Shown here in pieces: positions 23,983-33,624 of a stretch of DNA of 64,000 bases. Origin of the DNA: Enterococcus devriesei (GTDB taxonomy: Bacteria; Bacillota; Bacilli; Lactobacillales; Enterococcaceae); assembly GCF_001885905.1 (NCBI RefSeq), contig NZ_JXKM01000013.1, positions 1-64,000 of the forward strand, given 5' to 3'. The position numbers and the translations under genes are program-made. Each line of letters starts with the position of its first letter. Position 1 is the first letter of the stretch. Under the pieces are notes generated by a model. The model saw nothing but the letters and a program-made list of their open reading frames with translations. It did no database searches and was not told the origin of the DNA.

Positions 23983-26602
23983 AAAAGCGGAGATCACCAG
24001 CTTCGGCAAGTGGCGCCAGCAGACGTTTTTATTTGAAGCAAAAAATCAGCTGGTTTACGGCTTGAATGAAGCCGGCAAATCGACGTTGTATCAATTTATC
24101 CAAGCGATTTTATTCGGTTTTCCTACCAAGCGTAAAAAGGGTCAAGATTATACCCCCAACGATGGCAGCGGCTTTGGCGGCCGTTTGCTGCTGGTTCATC
24201 CAGTTTACGGAACGGTGACTGTTGAGCGGTATAAAACGAAAAATAAAGGCAAGGCGAAGATTTGGCTAGCTGATGGTCAACAAGGAGAAGAAGACTTGCT
24301 GGAAAAAATTCTCTATCCGTTAAACCTTCAGCTGTTCCGCCAAGTTTTTACGTTTCAACAAGAACAACTGCAGCAATTAGAAACACTGAACGAAGAAAAT
24401 TTGCATGAGGCGTTGATTTCTCTAGGGCTTTCCGGCAGCAATGAATTATTCGAACAACGTTTGCAGCTGAAAAATAATTATGAAAGTCTTTATCGCCCCC
24501 GTGGTCGTAAACAACCCTTGAATTTAGCATTACAAAATTATCAAAGCTTGCAACAAAAGATCAAAGAAAAGGAAGCCCAAGAAGCGGGCTATCAGCAATT
24601 AGTCCGACAAGCCGATGAAGAAAAACTGCAAGTGTCTCGTCAAGCCGGGAAGAATCGTCAGCTGCAAGAACAGCAACTAGCCTTGGAACAGCAACGGCTG
24701 AATTGGTCTGCCTATGCGGAATTCTTAGCGCTGAAAAAAATGAATCTGGATTTGTCAGCGACTGAGACGGAGCAAGCACAACTACAGGAATTTTATCAAG
24801 AATACCAGCAATTAATGAAGGAACAGGAAAAATTACACAGCGCCTTGCAGCAGCATAGCGGCAACCAGGAATCAGCCCGTTACTATTTCTATTTAGAAAA
24901 CGAAACGAAGATTCAGCAATTATTGACTGAACAAGTCGCTATTAACCGAATGCTAGATGAAGAGCAACGGATTGCGGTGAAGCTGGCGCAAGCCAGTGAA
25001 CTTCCGGCAAAGTGGCAGCAAACGCCGCCACGACCATTTTCTGATGAGGCAGCGATTCACCAGCTGTTCGCCTCGTTACGAGAGGTACAAAAAATATTTG
25101 GAGAACAACAAATTCGGCAGCACTTAGTCAAGGAGCAGCGTGATCAAGCCGAAGCCAGTCTCAATGACTACGAAAAAAAGCATCCGGAACTTTTTAATCC
25201 CCAAAAGGATGTTCCATGGCTGTTGATCGCGGCGGGTGTAGCAATAGCGGTAGCCTTCATACTGCCACTACCCTTTCGCTACCTTTTGATTGTGGTGGGA
25301 ATCGTTTGCGGAATCGCCGGCGGATTGAAGCGTAAGAAGCCGGCAGACAAAGGAACTTGGCAAGAAAAATTAGGCCAGTTGGATATTTATGAAGGCCAGC
25401 TGGCGGAAATCACTGAAAAAAATGCTTTGAGTCAGCAGAAAGAGCAGCAGCTGCTTGCACAAATTCAAAAAGAATTGCAGCAACGAAATTTCACTAGCGG
25501 AGTTCAGGAATTTTCGGTCATCCAAGAAAATCAACAAGCTCAAAATTATTTAGCCCAGCTTCAATCTAGTGCGGAACTGGGAGAACGACAATCCGCTTTG
25601 CGTCAAAAGTTGATGCAGCAAGAGCAACGCTTTGACTTTTTAGCCGAGTGGTTACCATTGCATGAAAAAAATTTATCAGAGAAGTTTGTAACATTAGCTA
25701 CCTTTGTGAAGGAAATGGAGCAGATTCGTTTTGCTCAGACTTATCAGGAAAATACAGTCTTGCAACAGCGTATCCATGAAACGCAAAAGCAGCAGCAACA
25801 ATTATTAGAACAGCAGCAAGGCTTGTTGGAAAAATTTCAATTGGCGTATCCGTCAGAGATCCCAGCCTTTTTACAGCGGGAAACAGAGCTTAGCCGTAAG
25901 CAAACACGTTTGCAAGAATTGACGAAAAGCGTGGCGCCATTGTTTGCTGAAGAGACTAGCCTGGCAGAAATTGAGCAGTCTTTGGGTAGTTTACAACAGG
26001 AGCTTCAAACGGGGGAAGCCGAGCTGTTGAAGTTGCAAGAACAAGAACAACGCTCCCGTTTGCAGATTCAGCAAATGCAAGCTGATGGCACTTTAGATAC
26101 GTTTTATCAGCAGGCCAGTCAACAGCAGGCGCTAGTTGAAAAATTAACGACGGAGTATGCGGTGGCGAAGCTGGAAAACCAATTGCTGCAAGACATCGCG
26201 ACAGAGCTGTCGGAACAACAACTGCCGGAATTATTAAAGCAAGCGACTAGTTATTTCCAACTGCTGACCAATAATGAACACAGCCGCTTAGATTTTGTTG
26301 AAGGACTATTGACGGTGGATCAGTTGAGCCTCTATAATCTTTCCACCGGGACGAAAGATCAGGTGATGATGGCCTTTCGTTTTGCTTATTTAGCTTTGCA
26401 GCAAAACCATCCCTTGTGTCCAGTGATGATAGACGATGGCTGGCTCCATTACGATCATCAGCGGAAATATCAATTTGCGAAATTATTACAGCAATTCAGC
26501 GAAAATTATCAAATCATTTGTTTGTCATCTGACCAAGAAATGGTAAGCTATTACCAAAAGCTTCACCAGCCAGTCTGGGAATTGAAGGGAGTTCAACGAT
26601 GA
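23972..26602 (+). CDS. yhaN: SbcC/Rad50-like ATPase with membrane segments, YhaN
   Basis: An 876-residue ABC-type ATPase. The N-terminus has Walker A (GLNEAGKST near residue 31) and the C-terminus LSTGTKDQVMMAF (signature) with Walker B MIDDGWLHYD. Between them are long Gln/Glu-rich coiled coils. Two adjacent hydrophobic helices (VPWLLIAAGVAIAVAFIL and YLLIVVGIVCGIAGG, about residues 411-450) interrupt the coil. This is a known feature of YhaN and suggests membrane association. It is presumed to partner YhaO. The gene overlaps both neighbours. Confidence 0.92.
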   Translation: MWIKKAEITSFGKWRQQTFLFEAKNQLVYGLNEAGKSTLYQFIQAILFGFPTKRKKGQDYTPNDGSGFGGRLLLVHPVYGTVTVERYKTKNKGKAKIWLADGQQGEEDLLEKILYPLNLQLFRQVFTFQQEQLQQLETLNEENLHEALISLGLSGSNELFEQRLQLKNNYESLYRPRGRKQPLNLALQNYQSLQQKIKEKEAQEAGYQQLVRQADEEKLQVSRQAGKNRQLQEQQLALEQQRLNWSAYAEFLALKKMNLDLSATETEQAQLQEFYQEYQQLMKEQEKLHSALQQHSGNQESARYYFYLENETKIQQLLTEQVAINRMLDEEQRIAVKLAQASELPAKWQQTPPRPFSDEAAIHQLFASLREVQKIFGEQQIRQHLVKEQRDQAEASLNDYEKKHPELFNPQKDVPWLLIAAGVAIAVAFILPLPFRYLLIVVGIVCGIAGGLKRKKPADKGTWQEKLGQLDIYEGQLAEITEKNALSQQKEQQLLAQIQKELQQRNFTSGVQEFSVIQENQQAQNYLAQLQSSAELGERQSALRQKLMQQEQRFDFLAEWLPLHEKNLSEKFVTLATFVKEMEQIRFAQTYQENTVLQQRIHETQKQQQQLLEQQQGLLEKFQLAYPSEIPAFLQRETELSRKQTRLQELTKSVAPLFAEETSLAEIEQSLGSLQQELQTGEAELLKLQEQEQRSRLQIQQMQADGTLDTFYQQASQQQALVEKLTTEYAVAKLENQLLQDIATELSEQQLPELLKQATSYFQLLTNNEHSRLDFVEGLLTVDQLSLYNLSTGTKDQVMMAFRFAYLALQQNHPLCPVMIDDGWLHYDHQRKYQFAKLLQQFSENYQIICLSSDQEMVSYYQKLHQPVWELKGVQR

Positions 26603-27543
26603 AAAAGATCAAAGAATTAACGGTTGACGAGCAATTTGAAATGTATGTACTGATCAAAAATGCCGATGTCCGTTTAGCTAAAAATGGGAAAAAATTTATC
26701 GCCTTTACTTTCCAAGATACTTCAGGAACAGTTGACGGTAAATTTTGGGATGCGTCAGAAGAAGAAATCAAACGCTATAAAGCCGGCCAAGTTGTCTTAC
26801 TAACAGGGAAGCGGGAGATGTATCAAGGCAATCCACAAGTCAAGATCATGCACTTGCGAACGACCAAACCAGAGGAGCCTAATGATCCGGCTTTATATAT
26901 GGAACGGGCACCGATCAAGCGTGAAGAGATGGAAGAAGAAATTAATCAGACTTTATTTGAAATTACGAACGCTCATTGGAATCGGATCGTTCGCTATCTT
27001 CTGAATAAATATCAAAAAGAATTTTTCGAATTTCCGGCAGCCAAACGGAACCATCATGCCTTCGCCGGTGGTTTAGCGTTTCATACATTGACCATGCTGC
27101 GCTTAGGTAAAGCGATCGCGAAAGAATATCCGCAGCTGAATGCGTCACTGTTATACGCTGGGATCATCATTCATGATCTAGGAAAAGTCATTGAGTTGAC
27201 CGGTCCGTCCTCTACTGAATATACGGTTGTGGGCAATCTTGTCGGTCATTTGGTATTAGTGGATGAAGAAATCACCAAAGCCTGCATAGAATTGAAAATT
27301 AATGACGCGGATGAAGATGTGGTCATTCTACGTCACATGGTGCTTGCTCATCATGGCTTGTTAGAATACGGTTCGCCAGTTCGTCCCCGGATCATGGAGG
27401 CCGAGATTTTGCATCAGATCGACAACATTGATGCTTCAATGCAGATGCTTTCCAGTGCTGTCAAAAACGCGGAGCCAGGCACCTATACCGAGCGGATTTT
27501 TGGAATGGATAACCGCAGCTTTTATGTTCCAAAAGATATTTAA
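26599..27543 (+). CDS. yhaM: 3'-5' exoribonuclease YhaM
   Basis: A 314-residue nuclease with an N-terminal OB-fold nucleic-acid domain (KKFIAFTFQDTSGTVDGKFW) and a C-terminal HD phosphohydrolase domain. The HD metal residues are visible in FHTLTML, IIHDLGK and VLAHHG. In Bacillus, YhaM trims RNA 3' ends a few bases past terminator stems. The ATG overlaps the yhaN stop by four bases, so the trio is one operon. A palindromic 3' element and terminator follow. Confidence 0.95.
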   Translation: MKKIKELTVDEQFEMYVLIKNADVRLAKNGKKFIAFTFQDTSGTVDGKFWDASEEEIKRYKAGQVVLLTGKREMYQGNPQVKIMHLRTTKPEEPNDPALYMERAPIKREEMEEEINQTLFEITNAHWNRIVRYLLNKYQKEFFEFPAAKRNHHAFAGGLAFHTLTMLRLGKAIAKEYPQLNASLLYAGIIIHDLGKVIELTGPSSTEYTVVGNLVGHLVLVDEEITKACIELKINDADEDVVILRHMVLAHHGLLEYGSPVRPRIMEAEILHQIDNIDASMQMLSSAVKNAEPGTYTERIFGMDNRSFYVPKDI

Positions 27544-27582
27544 AGTAGCAGCTGCGCCGATAATGTGGAACGTAGGAGATTG

Positions 27583-27695
27583 TGATAGCAGTGTTCAGCT
27601 TCAAAAAATTTCGGCTTATTTCCGAAGAAGTAACTTCTGTCGTACCGTTTATTCGTAAAAAGAACCTGTGACAAGCTTTTTGTCACAGGTTCTTT
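27583..27695 (+). repeat. 3'-end palindromic element plus terminator, copy 4 (downstream of yhaM)
   Basis: Starts 40 bases after the yhaM stop. The module keeps GTGTTCAGCTTC, the TTCGGCTTATTTCCGAA tip and ACTTCTGTC, but its outer left arm is mutated (GATAGCAG). The linker ACCGTTTATTCG is followed by a different terminator hairpin, AGAACCTGTGACA/TGTCACAGGTTCT with a T-run (27661-27695). The module is thus conserved while the terminator stem is not. Confidence 0.85.
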
Positions 27696-27736
27696 TGTTG
27701 TTTGTAGTGAAGGCTAGTTGTTAGGAGTAAACGTAG

Positions 27737-28243
27737 ATGATTGAGACGAAACGATTATACCTGCGGGAGTTGCAAGAATCGGACCTGCCTGCTCTAAAAA
27801 AAATCTTGCAAGATGAGGAAACGATGACGGCATATGAAGGGGCCTTTGATGATCAAATGGTTCAAATTTGGTTGGATAAGCAATTAATGAATTATCAGCG
27901 GGACGGTTTTGGGTTATGGGCGGTAGTTTTAAAAGAAACGGAAGAAATGATCGGGCAATGCGGCTTGACGTGGCAGCTCGTTGAAACAGACCAGGTTTTA
28001 GAGATTGGCTATTTATTTCAGCGCGAATTTTGGCACCAAGGCTATGCTATTGAAGCGGCGCAAGCGTGTAAAAAGTATGCCTTTGAAAAACTACAGGTAC
28101 AGGAAATTTTTTCGATTATTCGTGACACGAATCGAGCTTCAAAAAAAGTGGCAGAAAGAAATGGGATGAGCCAACGCCAAAAAATAGTCAAACATTACCG
28201 TGGAATGGACATGCCTCATGACGTGTATTCGATTCAAAAATAA
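27737..28243 (+). CDS. GNAT-family N-acetyltransferase (RimJ/RimL type)
   Basis: A 168-residue acetyl-CoA-dependent acetyltransferase. It begins MIETKRLYLRELQESDLPAL, typical of Acetyltransf_3 proteins. The acetyl-CoA loop is in the stretch GYLFQREFWHQGYAIEAAQA and the C-terminal part has VAERNGM. AGGAG precedes the ATG. The gene is alone between the yhaM terminator and the P-type ATPase. The substrate is unknown. Confidence 0.88.
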   Translation: MIETKRLYLRELQESDLPALKKILQDEETMTAYEGAFDDQMVQIWLDKQLMNYQRDGFGLWAVVLKETEEMIGQCGLTWQLVETDQVLEIGYLFQREFWHQGYAIEAAQACKKYAFEKLQVQEIFSIIRDTNRASKKVAERNGMSQRQKIVKHYRGMDMPHDVYSIQK

Positions 28244-28351
28244 GGGAAATGGCTCTGTCCCGACTTAAAATGAAAGTCGTGTTAAGATACTGATAGAGAA
28301 AAAATTCGCTGTTAATGGTGTTTTGCGACAAATGAGATGAGGTGAAACCGG

Positions 28352-30778
28352 ATGAAGAAAAAAACAGACATTCAAACGGTGGAGGAAAAATTTGACTTTG
28401 ATACAGTGGTGATTCCCGCTGATTTAGTTGGTTTGACAGAGGCCGAAGTCCAACAAAAAATCCAACAAGGTCAGACCAATCAAGTGGAAGAAAATTTACT
28501 GAAGTCAGACAAAGAAATTATTAAAGAAAACACAATCAATATTTTTAATATACTGAACTTCGTTTTGGCATTGTTGGTGTTACTCGTGGGCTCACCAAAA
28601 AACACGTTGTTTTTCGGCGTAGTGGTGATTAATACATTGATTGGGGTCATCCAAGAACTGCGAGCGAAGCACACGATCGATAAATTATCCGTCTTGGCCA
28701 AAAGCAAAGCTGTCGTGTTAAGAAGCGGTCAGCTCCAGCAGATCGATCAGGAAGCGATCGTCTTAGGCGATGTGCTTTATTTACGCAACGGCGATCAAGT
28801 GCCGGTGGATGGTAAATTATTGGTAGGCGAGGGCGTCGAAGTCGATGAATCCTTACTGACCGGCGAAGCGGATCGCGTTCAAAAAAGTCAGCGAGATCAA
28901 TTATTCAGCGGGAGCTTCGTTACAGCCGGTGAATGTTTTTATCAAGGAACAGCGGTGGGAAAAGAAAACTTCGCGGAGCAATTAACAAGTGAAGCGAAGG
29001 CGAAAAAAACGGGCAGCTCTGAGCTAACTAAAGTGTTGAGTCGAATGATCGCCGTCTTGACGATCGTGATTGTTCCAGTAGGACTAGGCTTATTTTATAG
29101 TCAGTACCAAGCCTCAGATTCGATCAAACAAGCGGTACTAGGCACTGTTGCGGCTTTAGTCAGTATGATTCCAGAAGGTCTGATGCTATTGACGAGTGTC
29201 GCCTTCGCGGTTGGAGCGGCGAACTTGGCAAGAAAAAAAGTACTAGTTCAGGCGCTGCCGTCGATTGAAACATTGGCACGGGTAGATGTGATTTGTTTAG
29301 ATAAGACCGGCACCATCACAGATGGTACCTTGAAATTTGAAGAGGCATTATTAGAAGATATTTCAGACAGCCGGCTAAATACTATCATGGGCTCATTATT
29401 GAATCAATTAAAGGATCAAAACGCGACTGCTAAAGCGTTACGGGAAGCCTTTCCTACTAGAGATGAGTGGCAGGCGGAAAAGGTCGTGCCTTTTTCTTCC
29501 GCTCGTAAATGGAGCGGTGTCACTTTTAAAGAACAAGGCAGCTTTGCTTTTGGCGCACCAGAATTTATTTTCAAAAAGCTTTCAGCAGAAATGCAAAGCA
29601 AGCTTCAACCTTATTTAGAAGCGGGTCAGCGGGTCTTGGTACTAGTCGAGTATCCTGGACTGCTAGAAGAAAAAATGATCGAAGAACCGCGTTTGTTGGC
29701 GACGCTGATTATTTCAGATAATTTAAGAGAAAACGCGCGGGCAACCTTTGGCTACTTTGTTCAACAAGACGTCCAATTAAAAGTGATTTCTGGGGATCAT
29801 CCTTTGACCGTTTCAAAAATCGCTCAAAAGGCTGGGATTCAAAATGCAGAAGCCTTTGTGGATATGTCCAGTCTAGACGAGCCAATCGATTATCCAACAT
29901 TGGTTAACCACACGACCGTATTTGGTCGTGTGACGCCGAAGCAAAAGCAGTCTTTGATCCACGCCTTGAAAAAAAATCATACCGTCTGCATGACCGGAGA
30001 TGGGGTAAATGACGTCTTGGCATTGCGGGAAGCAGACATTGGCGTGGCAATGGCCAATGGTAGTAGTGCGGCTCGTGCGGCGGCGGATGTTATTTTGCTA
30101 GATTCAGACTTTGCTCGGATGCAAAATGTGTTAAATGAAGGGCGGCGAGTGATCAATAATATTGAACGAGTGGCTTCAATGTATTTAGTTAAAACGATTT
30201 ATTCATTGATCTTGGCGGTGATCTTTATGATCCTGACCAACCCATATCCTTTCGAGCCGGTCCAATTAACTCCAATCAATGCTTTGACGGTGGGGATTCC
30301 CTCCTTCTTCTTGGCCTTAAAACCAAGCTATGAACGAATCAAAGGGGATTTCTTGAATAATATTTTCCGTGTTTCATTACCTGGCGCGTTGACTGTAGTG
30401 AGCGCGGTAATGATTATTCAATTAGCGGCGCTTTTATTTCATTTAGATTATCAAGCCACTTCGACGATGTCGGTCTTTTTAACCGGCTGTGTTGGTCTTT
30501 TAGTCTTATATAAAGTGTCATTCCCACTAGACAAGAAAAAAATTGCATTGATCGCGGTTTTAAGTACGGCCTATCTCAGCTGCTATTTATTCTTTAGAGA
30601 ATTTTTTGACTTCGACAAGCTTTGGAACCGCAATTTATTTTTTGTGATTCCTTTGACCTTTGGGATTTACTGGTTGTTTAAAGGCTTGACCTTCGTGATG
30701 GACAAGTTGGTGGCGTGGCGCATTCGTTGGCAAGAAAAACGCAGAGCGAAAAAAAATCCGACTTCACGTGTGCTGTAA
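28352..30778 (+). CDS. Cation-transporting P-type ATPase, CtpE-like
   Basis: An 808-residue membrane pump. It has the actuator motif LLTGEADR, helix-4 PEGL (SMIPEGLMLLTSVAFAVG), the phosphorylated Asp near 317 in DKTGTITDGT and the hinge GDGVNDVLAL. There is no N-terminal heavy-metal domain and no CPC motif, so it is not a copper/cadmium type. The block from PEGL to DKTGT closely resembles mycobacterial CtpE, reported to transport calcium. Calcium is therefore a reasonable but unproven substrate. GAGGTGA precedes the ATG, and a terminator follows the gene. Confidence 0.9.
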   Translation: MKKKTDIQTVEEKFDFDTVVIPADLVGLTEAEVQQKIQQGQTNQVEENLLKSDKEIIKENTINIFNILNFVLALLVLLVGSPKNTLFFGVVVINTLIGVIQELRAKHTIDKLSVLAKSKAVVLRSGQLQQIDQEAIVLGDVLYLRNGDQVPVDGKLLVGEGVEVDESLLTGEADRVQKSQRDQLFSGSFVTAGECFYQGTAVGKENFAEQLTSEAKAKKTGSSELTKVLSRMIAVLTIVIVPVGLGLFYSQYQASDSIKQAVLGTVAALVSMIPEGLMLLTSVAFAVGAANLARKKVLVQALPSIETLARVDVICLDKTGTITDGTLKFEEALLEDISDSRLNTIMGSLLNQLKDQNATAKALREAFPTRDEWQAEKVVPFSSARKWSGVTFKEQGSFAFGAPEFIFKKLSAEMQSKLQPYLEAGQRVLVLVEYPGLLEEKMIEEPRLLATLIISDNLRENARATFGYFVQQDVQLKVISGDHPLTVSKIAQKAGIQNAEAFVDMSSLDEPIDYPTLVNHTTVFGRVTPKQKQSLIHALKKNHTVCMTGDGVNDVLALREADIGVAMANGSSAARAAADVILLDSDFARMQNVLNEGRRVINNIERVASMYLVKTIYSLILAVIFMILTNPYPFEPVQLTPINALTVGIPSFFLALKPSYERIKGDFLNNIFRVSLPGALTVVSAVMIIQLAALLFHLDYQATSTMSVFLTGCVGLLVLYKVSFPLDKKKIALIAVLSTAYLSCYLFFREFFDFDKLWNRNLFFVIPLTFGIYWLFKGLTFVMDKLVAWRIRWQEKRRAKKNPTSRVL

Positions 30779-30801
30779 ACAAATTAAATACATGAAATGA
30801 T

Positions 30802-30839
30802 AAAAAATCCCGGAAAAGGCTTTCTTTTTCGGGATTTTT
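30802..30839 (+). terminator. Terminator after the P-type ATPase
   Basis: AAAAATCCCGGAAAA pairs with TTTTTCGGGATTTTT around a short loop. Confidence 0.88.
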
Positions 30840-30898
30840 GGTATAATGAACTAAAAGGCCAATAGAAAGAAAATTTGATTGAAAGAAGGGACGCAGTA

Positions 30899-32392
30899 AT
30901 GGAACTAACGAAATTGCAAAATGGCTCAGACATTCGTGGAATCGCTATCACGACAGAGGATAAAATGAAAAATCTGGGGACGGATCAGGTCCGTTTGATT
31001 GCCCAAGGGATTTTGAATTGGTTAACGGATAAAGGGATCGAACATCCATTTAAAATCGGAATCGGTCACGACAGCCGCTTGACGGGACCAGAATTAAAAG
31101 CGGCGATGATCGACGTTTTTACAGCGGCGGGCTGTGAAGTGTTGGATTTTGGCTTAGCGACGACGCCGGCTTTATTTATGGCGACTCAGTTTGAGGAATT
31201 CGCCTGTGATGCGGGCATTATGTTGACAGCTAGCCATTTACCCTTTTATTTCAACGGTATCAAGATCTTCAGTCAAGCTGGCGGCGCGGAAAAAAGTGAT
31301 ATCGCCTTCATTCTAGCTCATACCGAAGCGGCAGAAAAAGCGGCGGGCAACGTCAAGTCCGCGGATTTATTGTCTCGTTATGCTGACGATCTAGTAGAAA
31401 AAATTCAGCGAGGCAGCGACAGTGATCGGCCTTTGGAAGGCCTGAAAATTGTGGTCGATGCTGGTAATGGGGCGGGCGGTTATTTTGCCGATAAAGTACT
31501 CGCGGTCTTAGGTGCAGATACGACCGGTTCCCAATTTTTAGAACCGGACGGACATTTTCCGAATCACATTCCCAATCCAGATAATAAAGAAGCCATGGCC
31601 AGTATCAAGCAGGCCGTGTTAGACAACCAAGCGGATCTCGGTGTAATCTTTGATACCGATGTCGATCGGTCGGCGATCGTTTCGAAAGATGGGCAAATGA
31701 TTAATCGTAATAATTTGATCGCGGTCTTAGCGGCAATCGTTTTGCAGGAGCATCCCGGCAGCACAATCGTGACGAATTCGCCAACTTCGGATCATTTAAA
31801 AGCTTTTATCGAAGAAAAGGGCGGACAGCAATATCGTTATATTTCCGGTTATCGCAACGTGATCAATAAAGCGATTGAGTTGAATGCAGCTGGGACGGAT
31901 TGCCAGTTAGCGATTGAAACAAGCTCGCACGCTGCTTTTAAAGAAAATTATTTCTTAGATGATGGTGCTTATGTGATTGCAAAAGTGTTGATGCTCTTAC
32001 CGAAACTGCAAAAAGAACAGCGAGCGTTGACGGATCTAATGGCGGAATTGGAGCAGCCCGTCGAGACCTTAGAAATTCGCTATCCAATCAGCGGAGAAGA
32101 GTATCAAACAATCGGACAGCAAATGATTCAACGCTTCCGGGAAGAATTACCAAAGCACGCCGGCTTCACGGAAAATCCAGAAAATCAAGAAGGGGTTCGT
32201 TTCTCGGTCAACGATCCTTATGGCAAGGGCTGGATGCTGTTACGTTTAAGCTTGCATGAGCCACTTTTGGTGATGCAAGTAGAGAATGACCAAGCCGGTC
32301 AGATAAAGCGGCAATTGCCTATTTTCCGTGAGCTATTAGCACAAGAAAGCAATGTCGATATCACAAAGCTGGATCAACAAATAAACAAGTAA
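30899..32392 (+). CDS. Alpha-D-phosphohexomutase (phosphoglucomutase/phosphomannomutase-like)
   Basis: A 497-residue enzyme that shifts phosphate between C1 and C6 of a hexose. The phosphoserine loop is TASHLPFYFNG instead of the usual TASHNP. The magnesium loop is DTDVDRS and the sugar-binding block NSPTSDHLK is followed by ETSSHAAF. The TASHLPF variant marks a subgroup whose preferred sugar is unclear. I start at ATG 30899 (AGAAGGG eight bases before); a GTG/ATT-type extension upstream has no site. Terminators flank it on both sides. Confidence 0.85.
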   Translation: MELTKLQNGSDIRGIAITTEDKMKNLGTDQVRLIAQGILNWLTDKGIEHPFKIGIGHDSRLTGPELKAAMIDVFTAAGCEVLDFGLATTPALFMATQFEEFACDAGIMLTASHLPFYFNGIKIFSQAGGAEKSDIAFILAHTEAAEKAAGNVKSADLLSRYADDLVEKIQRGSDSDRPLEGLKIVVDAGNGAGGYFADKVLAVLGADTTGSQFLEPDGHFPNHIPNPDNKEAMASIKQAVLDNQADLGVIFDTDVDRSAIVSKDGQMINRNNLIAVLAAIVLQEHPGSTIVTNSPTSDHLKAFIEEKGGQQYRYISGYRNVINKAIELNAAGTDCQLAIETSSHAAFKENYFLDDGAYVIAKVLMLLPKLQKEQRALTDLMAELEQPVETLEIRYPISGEEYQTIGQQMIQRFREELPKHAGFTENPENQEGVRFSVNDPYGKGWMLLRLSLHEPLLVMQVENDQAGQIKRQLPIFRELLAQESNVDITKLDQQINK

Positions 32393-32405
32393 AATTGCTT
32401 GCAAA

Positions 32406-32456
32406 AATCGCTCCTTCGTCTGATGATAAGCATTAGATGAAGCAGCGATTTTTTTT
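32406..32456 (+). terminator. Terminator after the phosphohexomutase
   Basis: AAAATCGCT pairs with AGCGATTTT, with inner pairing TTCGTCT/AGATGAA, followed by eight T residues. Confidence 0.85.
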
Positions 32457-32476
32457 ATTAAAAAGGAGCGAGCAAG

Positions 32477-32830
32477 ATGAACATTACACTTGATGAAGCA
32501 GCAAAGGAAAAAGTCTTGAGCCATTTAGATAAGGATAAATTATTACTATTGACCTTTGAAGATGGTGTGGGAGCATATTCTCAACATGCCATGATCCATA
32601 TGCAGACACAATTTTCGATTAACATTATCTCACAAGAGATGGAGAAGGCGGATTATGATGAAACGATTCCTTCAAATGTCGGCGATTTTTGGATCAAAGG
32701 CTATTCAAAAGAAGATTTGCAGGAAGAGATGACGATCAAGTTCAATCCCCGGCTCAGCACCTTTAGTTTATCTGGAGAAGGCGGCTTGATCGACGACAAT
32801 CTAGGCTTTATTGATTTTACTAAAAATTAA
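32477..32830 (+). CDS. HesB/YneR-like iron-sulfur-biosynthesis-fold protein
   Basis: A 117-residue cytoplasmic protein of the Fe-S_biosyn fold common in Lactobacillales, with ITLDEAAKEKVLSHL at the start and NPRLSTFSLSGEGGLIDDN near the end. It has no cysteine at all, so it cannot bind a cluster in the way IscA-type scaffolds do; the annotation names the fold rather than a proven function. AAAGGAG precedes the ATG. The gene is short and alone, upstream of the two-component pair. Confidence 0.8.
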   Translation: MNITLDEAAKEKVLSHLDKDKLLLLTFEDGVGAYSQHAMIHMQTQFSINIISQEMEKADYDETIPSNVGDFWIKGYSKEDLQEEMTIKFNPRLSTFSLSGEGGLIDDNLGFIDFTKN

Positions 32831-32941
32831 AAGAAGAAGGATCGTCTTTCATTTTTTTACTTTTCTTTGATATGATAGAACAAAGCTTTTAAGCAGTCAT
32901 TGAGTGAACTTGAAAGCCGATCGATAGAAGGAAGTGGAAGC

Positions 32942-33613
32942 ATGGCAAAGATCATGATCGTAGAAGACGAAGCGGTGATCCGTCAATTAATTGGTGAAGA
33001 ATTAACGAAATGGAAGTTTGATGTTTTTCAAGTGACGGACTTTAATCAAGTCTTTGACGAGTTCGAGCAAGCGGCACCGCAGCTGGTTTTATTAGATATT
33101 AATTTGCCAGTCTATGATGGTTATTATTGGTGTCAAAAAATTCGTGAAGTTTCGAAAGTTCCGATTATTTTTATTTCTTCCCGAAATACTAATATGGATC
33201 AGATCATGGCGATGAATATGGGAGCGGATGATTACATTACCAAACCCTTCCAAGTCGATATTTTAGTGGCGAAGATCAATGCGTTATTACGTCGTTCTTA
33301 TAATTACGCAGAAAGCGGCGAGGAATTAGAACACAACGGGATCAGCTTGAACATTGATAACAGCAGTATGACGATCAATGGAGAAGTAGTGGATCTAAGT
33401 AAAAATGAATACCGCCTGCTGTTTATCTTAATGAAGCAGCACGGAAAGATTTTGAGCCGCGATAAATTGTTACGGGCTTTGTGGGATGATGAGCGTTTCG
33501 TCGATGACAATACCTTGACGGTCAACATCAATCGCTTGCGTCGTAAAATCGAACAAGCTGGCATTGATGATTACATCCAAACAAAAGTCGGACAAGGCTA
33601 TATTGTCCCGTAA
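32942..33613 (+). CDS. OmpR-family response regulator, BceR type
   Basis: A 223-residue regulator. The receiver has MIVEDEAVIR, the phosphoacceptor Asp in LVLLDINLPVYDGYYWCQKIR and the Lys of DDYITKPFQ. The C-terminal winged helix has LSKNEYRLLF and DDNTLTVNINRLRRK. The YYWC block is typical of BceR regulators of antimicrobial-peptide detoxification pumps. AGAAGGAAG precedes ATG 32942. No BceAB transporter lies nearby. The layout recalls the orphan SapR-SapS pair of E. faecalis, which controls distant bacitracin-resistance transporters. Confidence 0.9.
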   Translation: MAKIMIVEDEAVIRQLIGEELTKWKFDVFQVTDFNQVFDEFEQAAPQLVLLDINLPVYDGYYWCQKIREVSKVPIIFISSRNTNMDQIMAMNMGADDYITKPFQVDILVAKINALLRRSYNYAESGEELEHNGISLNIDNSSMTINGEVVDLSKNEYRLLFILMKQHGKILSRDKLLRALWDDERFVDDNTLTVNINRLRRKIEQAGIDDYIQTKVGQGYIVP

Positions 33614-33624
33614 AAGGAGCGGCT

